A program made the position numbers and the translations under genes. This document shows positions 21,195 to 32,699 of a stretch of 64,000 bases of DNA, piece after piece. The notes under the pieces are model-generated. The model made no database searches, was not told where the DNA came from, and saw only the letters and a program-made list of their open reading frames with translations. This stretch comes from Symbiodinium sp. CCMP2592 (taxonomy: Eukaryota; Sar; Dinophyceae; Suessiales; Symbiodiniaceae), in the NCBI GenBank assembly GCA_905221615.1, contig CAJNDT010006001.1, positions 124,001 to 188,000 on the forward strand, read 5' to 3'. Positions within the stretch are counted from its first letter, which is position 1. Each line of letters opens with the position of its first letter.

Positions 21195-24100
21195 ATGGAT
21201 TGGCAGCAGCTCTTCCGTCAGCTTCCAGTGTCTGCAGCTGCTTTGCATCACGAGTCTATAGTCTCCTTAGCTTTTTTCAGTTTTTGTTCATATACAAACA
21301 ACAAGAGTATTAGACATATTGTCTGTGTTATGGTTCAACGGGGGGTATAGGCGTAGGGAGTAATGTGACCAACGTCGCTCATGAAGCCTGCCATGGACGT
21401 GGTTATCCAGCTCAAACGCCCGGATTGCTCAACGATGGTCCCAAAGTCTCGGACAATCCGTGGGCCAGGCCTTCTTTAGGTCAGTTCCGTTTGAGCAACA
21501 GGGCTCAGAGGGCTTCGGAGGCTCTTGAAGTTTCATCTTACCCTGGCGAGGCCAGCAGGCTTTCTCCCCAGATCCTCTACGTCATTCTGCGCGATGCCGG
21601 TTGTCCTGGATTTGTTGGATGACTTTCTGGGCATGGCAAGGAAGGAAGAGGCCGCTGGATCCATCGCGATACTGTGACTTCTGGCAGTTTGCTGAAGATT
21701 GTCAGGTCGCTCGCCCAAACGCTTCCCCTTGGCACATTGTCTCTGGAAGGGGCAGTGGCGCTGGTTGCAGCTTTCTGCCCCTCAGAGTGGCTGACTGCAA
21801 CTTTGGCAGGGTGCCTTTATCGTGGGGAGGCGCCGGTGTTTGTGGAAAGCCACTGCTCCAACCTGAGCAAGTGAGCAAGCCCACACCGCGCGAGGATTCA
21901 CCGCAGCCCTCTCGGCTGGACCCGGTCCCCGACCTGCTGCAAACTGCAACCTATGGGCCATCTGGTGCGGACTACTTCGCGAAACTGGAGGACTATCTGG
22001 CTCTGAGGTGCTGGGCATCGCAGTGTGCACGGAACTTGCTGTGTGGCTGCTAGGCTTTCACTCCTTCACCACAATTGAAAGACTTGGTTTCCCGCCGGCC
22101 TGCAGCGCTTGCGCAGACCGAGAGCACCTCTGCCAAGTGCTGGGCACCTCTGCGGTGACCTGCCGCGCAATTGGCCGCCTGAGACTTTGATACTATATAT
22201 GTATAATATAATATGATGTAGTATTTAATATAACAATATAACATAATATAATATGTACTATATTTTATATAACAGACGGCATTTATCCCAAACCCTAAAC
22301 CCTGCTTTCGCGCATCGCTGTTGCCTCTCCCGTTTGAGGCGATCGCCCGGCTGCTGCAGCTTGGGGTCTGGCTTGCTCCGTCTGGCCATCCGGCGTGTCA
22401 TTCCCATTAGGGTACAATGTAAAGGCCTATAAGGATAACCATAAGGGCCTAAGGGATCAACAACGTAAGGACCTCCAAGGGTCATTATCAAGGGTGGCTG
22501 TGAAAATTATGGTCCCTTTTTGGGTCCCTAAGGTGTTTAGGGTTGTGTTTTTTTGGGTGGTGGTCGAAATCATGGTCCCTTTTTGGGGTGCCTAATATCG
22601 TACGGCACCCTAATATTTAGGGTACGCAAAAAGGGGCCAGAATTTTGACAACTACCCGTAAGTCTAAGGAAGTTCTCTGCATTATCGGACCCATACTACT
22701 AAGGGGCCCAAAACTATAAGGGGGTTCATATGGGAGTTTCCGGAAATATGGGACCCTAATATAGTACCCTAACTAGTAGGATCCTTCTAAAAAGGGACCC
22801 CTAAATAAGGTACCCCTCATTTTCGGAAACTCCGATATGGGCTATCCCTATTTTGGGAACCCATCCTACGATGCCCGGCCTGTTTTTTAGCGTGTTTCGA
22901 GGCCGCTGGGCGGCCTCTCCTTCGCCTGGCCTCGGAAGTCTCGCTGCTTCTGGGAGGAAGGAGCCTAGTAGGGTTTAGGGTTTAGGGGTTGGGGTTTTCG
23001 AGGTTTAGGGTTTCCGAGTAGTAGAGTAGGTAACCTTCAACCTTTTTGGGGTAGTACAGTCCCTAAATATAATCCCTATATAACCAAAAAGGTTAACCTT
23101 TAGTTCCCCATGATACCCGACAAGTAGGGGAGACTTCACGGGATTTAAATGGGGAGACACCGGGAGCTCTGCCCCAGAACTGGGCGAGGTGGCAGAGACT
23201 GCGCGACCTCCAGCCCATTGCAGCTTCGGTTGGGAGAGGTCGACCGGCCCTCCCCCCAATTTGCTTACCTCTAAAGGAATACTTCTGGGGCATTCTGAGC
23301 TCGTGGGTGATCTGTATTTCCCGTCGCCGTCATGTGCTTTCTTGAAGCAATGCGGTGTTTCATGCCGGAAGTTGTTGCGACAAGAGGAGTGGCTGCTGAA
23401 TTCCAGGAGGTTCTGGTGAACGAGGCCGGCAACAAGTGAAGCCATGCCAAGTAGAACCCTTTAGACTATTGTATTCTGTTGTGTTGTAATATGTTAATAT
23501 TGTACTGTATTTTATTATAGAAATACTGTATCATATCATACTAGATTATTTTTATTGTATATTATACATTCTACTATACATTATATATATAATATAATAT
23601 AATATAATATAATATTATATTATATTATATTATCTACTATATATCCTGGAGCCGAAGACAATTGCAGCTCCCAGAAAGCTCCGCAGGGCTTGGAGGATGC
23701 CATACGAGCTGGACATGAAGTGCTGTTTCAGTGCGATCTCGGCTTCATTGCGATTCCTCTGGACTGACTCCGAGACGTATGCGGTTTAGGGTTTAGGGTT
23801 TCATGGCAGTGTCTTGGGATTTTCAAAGACTCCGTGGCCTGAGGACTTGGAGAGGGACTTTCTGCAGCGGCTCCGGTGCGCCTCCCAGGCATCGCAGGCA
23901 TCGCAGAGCGCTTCGAGCAGCTTCTGAGCAAAGCTGTGGCACCCAAGCCACAAAGTTGGCTTTGGCGTTGTGCAGTGCGGCGCATACCCTGCTCGCAGGA
24001 AAAGGAGAGCGCATCGTTGCAGTACAAAGTCATTCAGACCTCACGGCATGACCAGCTGCTGCGACGGTTTTAGTCTTGATCTTGTTCACTAGAAGCTTGG

Positions 24101-25341
24101 TTACGCATGCAGATTTCCATCGTCGAGAAGGGCATCGTTGCTGCCAAGGCCGGCAAGTCATGAAATGCCACCATGCTGTCTTCACGATCATATGTAATAT
24201 ACAACCTATAATATGTAACATATTATATATAACCCATTATATACATAATATATAGTGAATATAGAATGATATGCTCCGTTCTACTGCGCCCTTGGGCAGG
24301 ACATTGCTGAGAGGAGTCTCTTCGACAAGCAGGAGCTGGGTAGCCGCTGAAGTGCTCGGTTTGGCAGGTACAAACAACAAAGAATATAGTATACTATAAT
24401 ACGAGATCGCTTGCTATAGCATGTAAGATAAAAGAGTACAAAATAATATAGCATAAGACCAATGTACTCTACTATAATATAATATACTAAATATAAGATA
24501 GCAGAATGTAATATAATGCTCGGTTCTCGCAACTCCCCGGCAGTACCTGCAGCTGGCACGCTTTGCAAATGGTATCCCTGACGACTTCAAGGCCTGCATG
24601 ATTGCATGTGCATTGCGCATGCGGGGAAACTGGGATCTGATCCATTAGAAAATAGCAGCAAGACCAACAAGAATAGCAAGAAGAGTAAACATAATTGTAG
24701 TAGTTAGAATAACAATAATCAGGCTTATGATAATCCCGAAAAATCCCTGTAATACCCCATGTAGTTAGTACCAGTTACTGCAGCCCCTGCAGTGTCCCTC
24801 ATGGCATTCGCTTCAGACAAAGACGAAAGCTCCTTGCAGGTTGCCAGTGAGGCGGCAGCTCGCTTTGAGAGCACGTTTGGTGCGGGCCCCGTTTTTTCGA
24901 AAGAGATTAAGTCCTGAACGCTCCACAGCCCAAGCATGTGAGGCAGGGTGCTAGACTATTTCAAGAAGCCAAGTTCTGGGTCCGATTCAGTGCAGACCTG
25001 CTGGAGGTGTTTCGTTCGCCGCAGCTGCACCGCTTGGTGCGGAGGCACACGGCATCTCAGTATTACTCTGTCGTCCAGTTTGTTGCAAGGCCTTGTGTGT
25101 TCAACCTTTCTTGGTGAGGCTGCTTCCGCAAAGCTGGGTGTCTCGACTGAGGCAGCTGCCGCTTTGTCGCCTCACTTGCCAGCTTGCGAAGCTTGCGGCT
25201 TCCGGATTTCTAAGCCCCACTAGACCCTGGAAGTCTTGTGCTACGTGCATCTTGTTGAGTTCGTGAGTTCGCAGGAGATGTTCGCGCTGTGGCAAAGCAG
25301 TCCTTCCATGAAGTTGGCTCCAGTCTCGGATCAGTGATACA
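21195..25341 (+). CDS. Unrecognised multi-exon gene (coding-like exons)
   Basis: Several stretches read as protein and are bounded by AG|G-type junctions, but I do not recognise a family. They are: MDWQQLFRQLPVSAAALHHE at 21195; LLQTATYGPSGADYFAKLED near 21938; AFLEAMRCFMPEVVATRGVA near 23338; LEDAIRAGHEVLFQCDLGFI near 23690; SIVEKGIVAAKAGKS near 24117; LGQDIAERSLFDKQELGSR near 24292; YLQLARFANGIPDDFKACMI near 24545; SLMAFASDKDESSLQVASEA near 24797; LFQEAKFWVRFSADLLEVFR from 24955; LEVLCYVHLVEFVSSQEMFA near 25228. They may belong to one soluble helical protein or to two genes. Frame and order are tentative. Confidence 0.3.
21256..21350. repeat. ~95-bp dispersed element sharing sequence with 42192-42285
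   Basis: Both copies start ATAGTCTCCTT, continue TTTTTGTTCATA, then AGACATATTGT or AAACATATTGT, then TTATGGTTC, and end GGGGGGTATAG. They lack long terminal inverted repeats. Here it directly follows the coding-like stretch that starts at 21195. Confidence 0.6.
22190..22275. repeat. AT-rich island
   Basis: TATAATATAATATGATG-type low-complexity DNA. Confidence 0.5.
22732..22833. repeat. MITE-like element, family P1
   Basis: GGGAGTTTCCGGAAATATGG pairs with CATTTTCGGAAACTCC, with a central GGATCC. Confidence 0.75.
23030..23115. repeat. Short inverted repeat
   Basis: GTAACCTTCAACCTTTTTGG is mirrored by CCAAAAAGGTTAACCTT about 30 bp downstream. This looks like a single-copy MITE-like palindrome. 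Confidence 0.5.
23455..23645. repeat. AT-rich island with (TATAA)n core
   Basis: Includes an AT palindrome, (ATATA)n mirrored by (TATAT)n, near 23590-23640. Confidence 0.6.
24370..24520. repeat. AT-rich island
   Basis: TATAGTATACTATAATACG-type words between coding-like stretches of the unrecognised gene. Confidence 0.45.
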
Positions 25342-25714
25342 CTTAGGGAATACTGAAGGGCTACAATTAAGGGCTACAAAACGGGTTACCATAGGGAAAA
25401 CAACAACGATTATTTACAACGGATGTTTCAAGGGTTATTGTTTGGGTTGCAATCAAGATCTGAAGATCTGAACTGAGTTTATCGATGCAGCGATGTCAGC
25501 AAATGAGGACTTCAGAGTATTCGCCAGAACATGCCTTGCCATGTCCAACCGACCTGCTGTCGTGTAGGTCCCCCTTTTCAGGACTATGCCTCCTGGTATC
25601 CATTGTAATACCCATTATAGTATCCCTCGATCATGGTACCCCTTACTTACAGTACGCATGCGTTACAGTCTCCTGCGTAGTAACCCTCATAATTTGTAAA
25701 CATCTCTTGAACGC

Positions 25715-25830
25715 TTTGAACCCCTAAGCCTTAAACCCTAAACCCTAAAACACAAAACCCTAAACCCCTAAACCTCAAACCCCGAACCCCCAAACCCTCA
25801 GCCCCAAAACCCGAAACCCTAAACCCAGAG
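25715..25830 (+). repeat. Telomere-like (CCCTAAA)n tract
   Basis: Mixed CCCTAAA, CCCCAAA and CCCGAAA units, about 800 bp upstream of the tandem array. Confidence 0.7.
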
Positions 25831-25929
25831 TCTCCGTCACAGAGCTCCCTGGTAGTTATCGGCTGAGAGCTTTTCTGGCCTTTCCACCTTTCCTTTGAGC
25901 CATGGCAGCACGGTCCGAAGCTTATCCAG

Positions 25930-26050
25930 AAGGTGTGGGAATGGTGATGGTGATGGTGATGATGACCATGACGATGATTGCTGCTGCTATGATGATGATA
26001 ATGATGATAATTTTGCTGCTGCTGCTGCTGCTGATGATGATGATGTTTTG
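25930..26050. repeat. GAT/GCT triplet microsatellite
   Basis: ATGGTGATGGTGATGATGAC and GCTGCTGCTGCTGATGATGA runs. Open in several frames, giving artefactual Met/Leu- or His/Gln-rich peptides. Confidence 0.65.
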
Positions 26051-26540
26051 GAACTTTTATGATGATTTCGTTGCGGTTCCTATGATTATGACGAACATTG
26101 CTGCTAACCGACTGCCCTTGCCGGTCTGTCCGTGTCACAAACAACCAGTCAAGAGCTGCGAGGAGTTCAACGGGAGCTAAGGGCAACGCGCGTGTGCCCT
26201 GGGAGGGGCTGTAAGGCTTTTGACGGGTTGCTTCGGACAATCCTTGCATGAGCGCAAACTCTGCGTCACTGCAATGTGAGTTGTCACCGTCTGTTGTTTC
26301 GCCTCCGACATATGGTGATTGCCCACAAGCAGATGGTAGTGAATCTCTCAAAGCGCTTAACACATCTGACGCTCCGGGCGGCGGCGAGCTTAAACTAGCA
26401 GCTGTGGGCAGTGCATGGGGAAGCGGGGTGGGTGAGGCCGTGGGTCCTTCGGGTGGTCGGAAGCAGAGGACGTTTGAGCAGATGTGTCGGCAAACTAGAC
26501 ACTGCACCGACCAAAACGAGCTTAAAGATAAGCACCAGAG

Positions 26541-27119
26541 GTCCGTGATCCTCGCGCTGGCTGCGAGCGCATGTGTTTGGCTTTTCCTGGGCCAGCTGAG
26601 CTTTGTCAACGCGCCCGTCGCGAATCGCGAGGTCAATGTGGCTGCAGCTGCGGCGGTGCAGTACGAAACGGATATGCCCGCCGAAAACGGCGTCTACCCC
26701 GTGGGCAACGCCAAGCGGACCGCGCCCTACGGCGAGCGTGACCCCCTGCCGGAGGGATATGGCATCCGCACTGGCCTGTCGGACTTGCTGAAGCCCCTGA
26801 ATGCCGAGGCAGGCGTTGTTGCGAAGGAGGACAGCATCCCGACCGTCTTGGCAACTTGCCTCGCAATCACTATCCAGTGCATTTCTGAAGTGTTGTTTCA
26901 GTTGCCTGATGTTGCCTGTGTAATGTTGCACACCGGCTAAGACATTGGTTTCCTCATATTTTGGAAAGACAGGTGATGGTGACTGGCATCGTCATGCTTT
27001 TCCTGTTCTACTTGCTGCTGTTGCTCCTCGACAACCAGTCCGTTCTGCTGCCGCCGGAGGATGAGTTCGACGAGTATGTGCAGAACTTCCTCCCCTACTT
27101 CTTCTTTGGCGAGAAGTGA
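26541..27119 (+). CDS. Tandem array copy A: small plastid-targeted single-span membrane protein
   Basis: Exon 1 26541-26850 (310 nt), intron 26851-26972 (GC donor), exon 2 26973-27119 (48 codons, TGA). Exon 1 begins with a hydrophobic signal segment, SVILALAASACVWLFLGQ, then FVNAP. This resembles the signal peptide plus FVAP motif of dinoflagellate bipartite plastid presequences. A conserved domain follows (QYETDMPAENGVYPVGNAKR ... EGYGIRTGLSDLLKPLNAEA). Exon 2 encodes one membrane helix (VMVTGIVMLFLFYLLLLLLD) and an acidic/aromatic tail ending YFFFGEK. An AG|G junction at the start implies an upstream exon with the initiator Met, not located. I infer a thylakoid or plastid-envelope protein; the family is not recognised. 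A photosystem accessory subunit is possible. Confidence 0.72.
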
Positions 27120-27602
27120 AAGCATGAATGGAGCCTTGTGCACAGTACCTCTCGCAGAGAGCATGCTTGTGCTTGCCGTTAAGTCTCTCACGCACAAGCC
27201 GACATTTTTGAAAAACGTTGCAGTGCGCCCGCAAATTGAAGCGTGTCTTGTCTGGCACTTTTGTGAGCGTTATAAGCCCGAGGATCATCTGTTGGGTGCC
27301 GGAAGAAGCACATCACTGTGCGTCGTGCACATCACTCTGCGTCGTGCTGAAGCATTTCGGTTTTTGTTGGGTTGCGAGGCAAGCCTAAGCCCTCAGCATG
27401 GCACGATCGCACGGGCCTTGGTGCTGCCTGTCTCATAATCTCGTGTTTCGGTCGCATGTGCCTCTGACTGAGTTTGAGTCTCTTAGCTGATTGTGTCGCT
27501 TCCAGAAGCTTCAGGCAAAAACTGCTTCTGTCTGCCAGTGTTTCCGCCTCCTGCGTTGCCTGCAGAAGCTCCAGCGATGGCATTTTTTTCCTCCTTACTC
27601 AG

Positions 27603-28170
27603 GTCCGTGATCCTCGCGCTGGCTGCGAGCGCATGCGTTTGGCTTTTCCTGGGCCAGCTGAGCTTTGTCAACGCGCCCGTCGCGAATCGCGAGGTCAATG
27701 TGGCTGCAGCTGCGGCGGTGAAGTACGAAACGGATATGCCCGCTGAAAACGGCGTCTACCCCGTGGGCAACGCCAAGCGAACTGCGCCCTATGGCGAGCG
27801 TGACCCCCTGCCGGAGGGATACGGCATCCGCACTGGCCTGTCGGACTTGCTGAAGCCCCTGAATGCCGAGGCAGGCGTTGTTGCGAAGGAGGACAGCATC
27901 CCGACCGTCTTGGTTACTTGCCACGCAATCACAATCCGGTGCATGTCTAGTTTTGTTTCAGTTTCCTGTTGCATGTTGCGCAGGGGGTAAAATTTCGCAT
28001 ATTCTGCAAAGTTGTAAAGACAGGTGATGGTGACTGGCATTGTCATGCTTTTCCTGTTCTACTTGCTGCTGTTGCTCCTCGACAACCAGTCCGTTCTGCT
28101 GCCGCCGGAGGATGAGTTCGACGAGTATGTGCAGAACTTCCTCCCCTACTTCTTCTTTGGTGAGAAGTAA
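27603..28170 (+). CDS. Tandem array copy B: small plastid-targeted membrane protein
   Basis: Exon 1 27603-27912, intron 27913-28023 (111 nt, GT donor), exon 2 28024-28170 (TAA stop; the other copies use TGA). The signal core equals copy A, and the mature region has KYETDM in place of QYETDM. If no upstream exon is used, translation could start at an in-frame ATG 25 nt upstream (MAFFSSLLR), which reads straight into the signal. The 483 nt between A and B hold no other gene. Confidence 0.72.
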
Positions 28171-28669
28171 GCAGGGAATGCTTTCACTGTCTTCCCTCCA
28201 CCCCTCTGTACAAACATAACTGCTTCAATTGCTGGCTAGCCTAATGCCCAGTTCAATGCTTGCTTTGTGGCAGCATGATGGGCTGCATTGCAGCTTTTTG
28301 AACAGCATTTTACGCTCACGAGTGTTCGTGGACCAATCCTGGAATGCTTCGATGAACCGTCCTGCCCGCGCTTTGTTGAGCGTGTGCAAACAGTCTGAAG
28401 CAAGAGGATGTCTGCGGGACTTCAGTCAGCAGCAGTTGTTTGATTTGGCAGTATTTGTTGCGTTTCTGTCGTCACCACGCAGTCTTCACTTTGCCCAACA
28501 GTTACGGAACTCACGCAGCTTGGTTTTTCAAGGGTGCCTGACAGTGCTTCAAAAGTTCCGCTATGGCTCGTGACGGCAGCAGCATGCCGCAACCTGAGCA
28601 TTTGGGGCCACGGGAGTTCACAGACTAACCTGAAGAGACAGCTGTCAAGCGTCGTCTTGCCGTTCCAAG

Positions 28670-29233
28670 GTTTTCCTTGCTCGCCATCTGCATGTGCCTG
28701 TGGGCACTCAGCAGCCAGCTGAGCTTTGTGAACTCGCCCGTCGCGAATCGCGAGGTCAATGCGGCTGCAGCTGCGGCGGTGCAGTACGAAACGGATATGC
28801 CCGCTGAAAACGGCGTCTACCCCGTGGGCAACGCCAAGCGAACTGCGCCCTATGGCGAGCGTGACCCCCTGCCGGAGGGTTACGGCATCCGCACTGGCCT
28901 GTCGGACTTGCTGAAGCCCCTGAATGCCGAGGCAGGCGTTGTTGCGAAGGAGGACAGCATCCCGACCGTCTTGGCAACTTGCCTCGCAATCACCATCCAT
29001 TGCATTTCTGAAGTTTTGTTTCAGTTTCCTGTTGCATGTTGCGCAGGGATTAAAATATCGCATATTCTACAAAGTTGTAAAGACAGGTGATGGTGACTGG
29101 CATCGTCATGCTTTTCCTGTTCTACTTGCTGCTGCTGCTCCTCGACAACCAGTCCGTTCTGCTGCCGCCGGAGGATGAGTTCGACGAGTATGTGCAGAAC
29201 TTCCTCCCCTACTTCTTCTTCGGCGAGAAGTGA
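28670..29233 (+). CDS. Tandem array copy C: small plastid-targeted membrane protein
   Basis: Exon 1 28670-28973 (304 nt, two codons shorter than A and B), intron 28974-29086 (113 nt, GC donor), exon 2 29087-29233 (TGA). The signal core differs: FSLLAICMCLWALSSQLSF followed by VNSP. From REVN onward the protein matches the other copies, with one V-to-A change (REVNAAAAAA). Confidence 0.72.
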
Positions 29234-29792
29234 GGGCGCGGAGAAATTTCTCCCGCACAGTCACTCTAGCACACAGCACGATCCAGTGCACCCAGTTAAT
29301 CCTCCGCATGCTCACGGGCAGCATCTGCATGGTAGCGCCTCAGGCCACATGCCAGACCAAGGTAGATGTTAAAAAGGCACGGATATCGCTGGCTGCTGTT
29401 GCGACATGAGGATTTAGAGGGCCCGGTGTTGCCCAACCATAAATAAGCACTAAATCTCTGGAGAACCTCCATGTTGAATTGGTCAAAATTGCATCTATCT
29501 GTACTAGCTGAGCAGCCTGAACTCAAGAAGAGTGAGTTTTACGGTTTCCCTTTGCATTCTGGCGATCCCCGCTTGGCTTTTGGCCTGCAGAGGGGTGAAA
29601 CGAGACGCAGGCAGATTCTCCGAAAACAGGTTGACACCCTGACCTTGCAGATGGCGCGCAGCTCGCTGGGCGCTGAGCAAAAGCCATGATAATTTGCAGT
29701 GGAAGCCGTGGCTCATGTCAGTGACTGCTTTTTTGACGGGATGTGCGAGAATCATGTAGCTTGTAGAGATGGAGTTCCAACGAACTGTACAG

Positions 29793-30356
29793 GTCCTTCG
29801 TCGCTGTGGTCGTTGGTTGCCTGAGCGCATGGGCCGTGTGCCAGTGCTTTGTGAGCTCGCCCGTCGCGAAGCGCCAGGTCAATGTGGCTGCAGCTGCAGC
29901 GGTGAAGTACGAAACGGATATGCCTGCTGAAAACGGCGTCTACCCCGTGGGCAACGCCAAGCGGACTGCACCCTATGGCGAGCGTGACCCCCTGCCGGAG
30001 GGATACGGCATCCGCACTGGCCTGTCGGACTTGCTGAAGCCCCTGAATGCCGAGGCAGGCGTTGTTGCGAAGGAGGACAGCATCCCGACCGTCTTGGTTA
30101 CTTGCCACGCAATCACAATCCGGTGCATGTCTAGTTTTGTTTCAGTTTCCTGTTGCATGTTGTGCAGGGGTTAAAATGTCGAATTTTCTACGAAATGTTG
30201 TAAAGACAGGTGATGGTGACTGGCATCGTCATGCTTTTCCTGTTCTACTTGCTGCTGTTGCTCCTCGACAACCAGTCCGTTTTGCTGCCGCCGGAGGATG
30301 AGTTCGACGAGTACGTGCAGAACTTCCTCCCCTACTTCTTCTTCGGTGAGAAGTGA
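29793..30356 (+). CDS. Tandem array copy D: small plastid-targeted membrane protein, divergent signal
   Basis: Exon 1 29793-30096, intron 30097-30209 (113 nt, GT donor), exon 2 30210-30356 (TGA). The signal is the most divergent: SFVAVVVGCLSAWAVCQCFV then SSPVAKRQVN. The mature domain and membrane exon are as in the other copies (KYETDM form, like B). It is preceded by 559 nt of non-coding DNA, the largest spacer in the array. Confidence 0.72.
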
Positions 30357-30734
30357 AAAGTCTCTTCTTGCATCGGCGTTTAAGAGAACAGTCTCGTGTC
30401 CCGAGTCAATCTCCCTGTGTGCTGATGCATGGCATCACGTAGTAGCGAAAAACGACGACCCAGCTTGTCTCTATGCCCTTTCTGCCTATACTGCACTGAT
30501 CTGCAAGGGGCTCAGGCGTCTTGTGCTTCATTCTGGCAGCCAGTTGCGCAATTTTCTCTTCCGTCGTGGCATTGAAGGTTTTTTTTGTCAAGCTTGGGCC
30601 GTGTTGAATACCCTCCTGATCGACGCCATGGCACGTGGAACGTACGGTTCACAGATTGCCTGGTCGTGTTTCAACTCATTCGCATGTGAGATCACTCCAG
30701 CCGTAGAGCAGTGTGTTGAATGCGTCTAACAAAG

Positions 30735-31308
30735 GTTCTCTTTGATCGCCATCTGCATGTGCCTGTGGGCACTCAGCAGCCAGCTGAGCTTTGTGAACTC
30801 GCCCGTCGCGAATCGCGAGGTCAATGTGGCTGCAGCTGCGGCGGTGCAGTACGAAACGGATATGCCTGCTGAAAACGGCGTCTACCCCGTGGGCAACGCC
30901 AAGCGAACTGCGCCCTATGGCGAGCGTGACCCCCTGCCGGAGGGTTACGGCATCCGCACTGGCCTGTCGGACTTGCTGAAGCCCCTGAATGCCGAGGCAG
31001 GCGTTGTTGCGAAGGAGGACAGCATCCCGACCGTCTTGGCAACTTGCCTCGCAATCACCATCCATTGCATTTCTGAAGTGTTGTTTCAGTTGCCTGATGT
31101 GGCCTGTGTAATAATGTACAGCGGCTAAGACGTTGCTTTCCTTACATGTTGGACAAGACAGGTCATGGTCACTGGCATTGTCATGCTTTTTCTGTTCTAC
31201 TTGCTGCTGTTGCTCCTCGACAACCAGTCCGTTCTGCTGCCGCCGGAGGATGAGTTCGACGAGTACGTGCAGAACTTCCTCCCCTACTTCTTCTTCGGTG
31301 AGAAGTGA
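30735..31308 (+). CDS. Tandem array copy E: small plastid-targeted membrane protein
   Basis: Exon 1 30735-31038, intron 31039-31161 (123 nt, GC donor), exon 2 31162-31308 (TGA). The signal is close to copy C (SLIAICMCLWALSSQLSF, VNSP), but the intron body matches copy A (GTTTCAGTTGCCTGATGT, ... GGCTAAGAC). It is thus a mosaic of C-like exon 1 and A-like intron. Last copy of the array. Confidence 0.72.
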
Positions 31309-32007
31309 GAGCGTGGAGAAATGCCTCCCGCAAAGTCACTCCCAAGGTCCCGCGGTCCAAGTGCGGAGTTGTTGTAAACAACACTCCGAACACGCAATCC
31401 CAATTGCACAGAAAAAGCTGCAAAGCTGAAGTTTAGTACTGCAGTGATTCATCTCAGCATCCTCATATCAACCGGAGAAGACAAGCCAAGTCAGCAATTC
31501 CAGCCTGTCGCACCTAGGCACAATCGCTCTATGTCGGGAAGGTGAGCACCCAGAACGATTCCCTCTTCGTAGTCAATGGCTTCGTTCCACATTGGTGCGC
31601 CCACATCTGGGTTCTTTGCGAGAAGCCAAGACAGCCTGTGTGAGCAAGGCGCCATGCCTTCAGCAAGCAGGGCGAGGCCAATGCACAGCAAAGATGCATT
31701 TGAGAACTCGGCCAACTGACTGCCGTCAGGCAGCCGCGTGGTATGTCGTGGAGCTTGATCCCAGCCAGGCTGTCTTTCATAGCTTTGAAGAGGTGCTGGG
31801 GGCTTGGCTTAAGAGGAGAAAGGTTGCCGGAGGTGCAGATTAACGTTCGGCTTTCATGACCAATGATCCAGCCCTGGGACAGGTCTCCTGGAAGCAGTTC
31901 GAAGACATCTTGGGTGCCACGGATCCGTCACAGGCCACGGACGAGACCCTATAACTCGTTCTCAACATCAGCTGGCTGCTGGTTGAATTTTTCACTCATG
32001 ACATTTA

Positions 32008-32125
32008 TCAAGCCTAAACCCGAAACCCTAAATCCTAAGCTAAGGGAGAAAAGGCTCTACAAAAACATCCTAAACCCCAATCCCCAAAGCCTAAACCCTA
32101 AACCCTAAGCACTAAACCCATGCAG
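32008..32125 (+). repeat. Telomere-like (CCCTAAA)n tract, degenerate
   Basis: CCCGAAACCCTAAATCC and CCTAAACCCTAAACCC blocks split by unrelated sequence. Confidence 0.6.
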
Positions 32126-32219
32126 CTGTACACACGGAGCGCCTTCCCGAAGAGGCCAGTAGCGACTCCATACGCGGTCAGCTCTTCCACCACTGGCAGG
32201 CAGGACAGCAGTTGTCGTA

Positions 32220-32400
32220 GAAGCTATAGTATAGTATACCATACTGTTCTGTACTGTACTGTACAATACGATACTAGACGAAATAGTATAGTACAGTATG
32301 GTACAGTATAGTGTAGCAGAGTGTAGTATCGTACAGCACAAAATAGCAAAATTGTAGTATGGAAAATAAGAGTATATCATAGCTTAGCACATAGTATACT
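32220..32400. repeat. AT-rich island with TATAGTACAGTATGG words
   Basis: Imperfect 10-11 bp units such as GTATAGTACAGTATGGTACA. Confidence 0.55.
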
Positions 32401-32699
32401 ACACCCCATGTTATCAGCTTGCAGTTGGGACCGCGAGCCAATATAGGCGTATAGGTCAAAAGGACTCTGGACGGAAGCATCGCCAAGATTGCCGTCGGTG
32501 GTTCTTTTTTATTCCATTCAGTTCTATTCTATTCTACTATGCTACATTGTACTAGAGTTGTAGGTTCATGGCTTGAGCATTGAAGGAGTGTGGGCTCAGC
32601 CAGCAGCCCACTACAACGGAGCCCGCTTCCCGGACGACAGAAAGGGCCCGAAGAGCTTTACGCTTCTTTCGACAGGCTGAGTCTGAGACTGAGACTTAA

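Larger units (their letters stand above)
25342..26540. other. Region before the tandem plastid-protein array
   Basis: Contains a telomere-like tract (25715-25830), a GAT/GCT triplet tract (25930-26050), and about 500 bp of open sequence before the first array exon. The missing 5' exon of copy A probably lies here, but I cannot place it. Confidence 0.4.

Noticed and set aside
25731-26636. A 301-residue minus-strand open frame with His-rich runs
   Set aside because: It runs through a GAT microsatellite and telomere-like DNA and overlaps exon 1 of array copy A; composition reflects the repeats.
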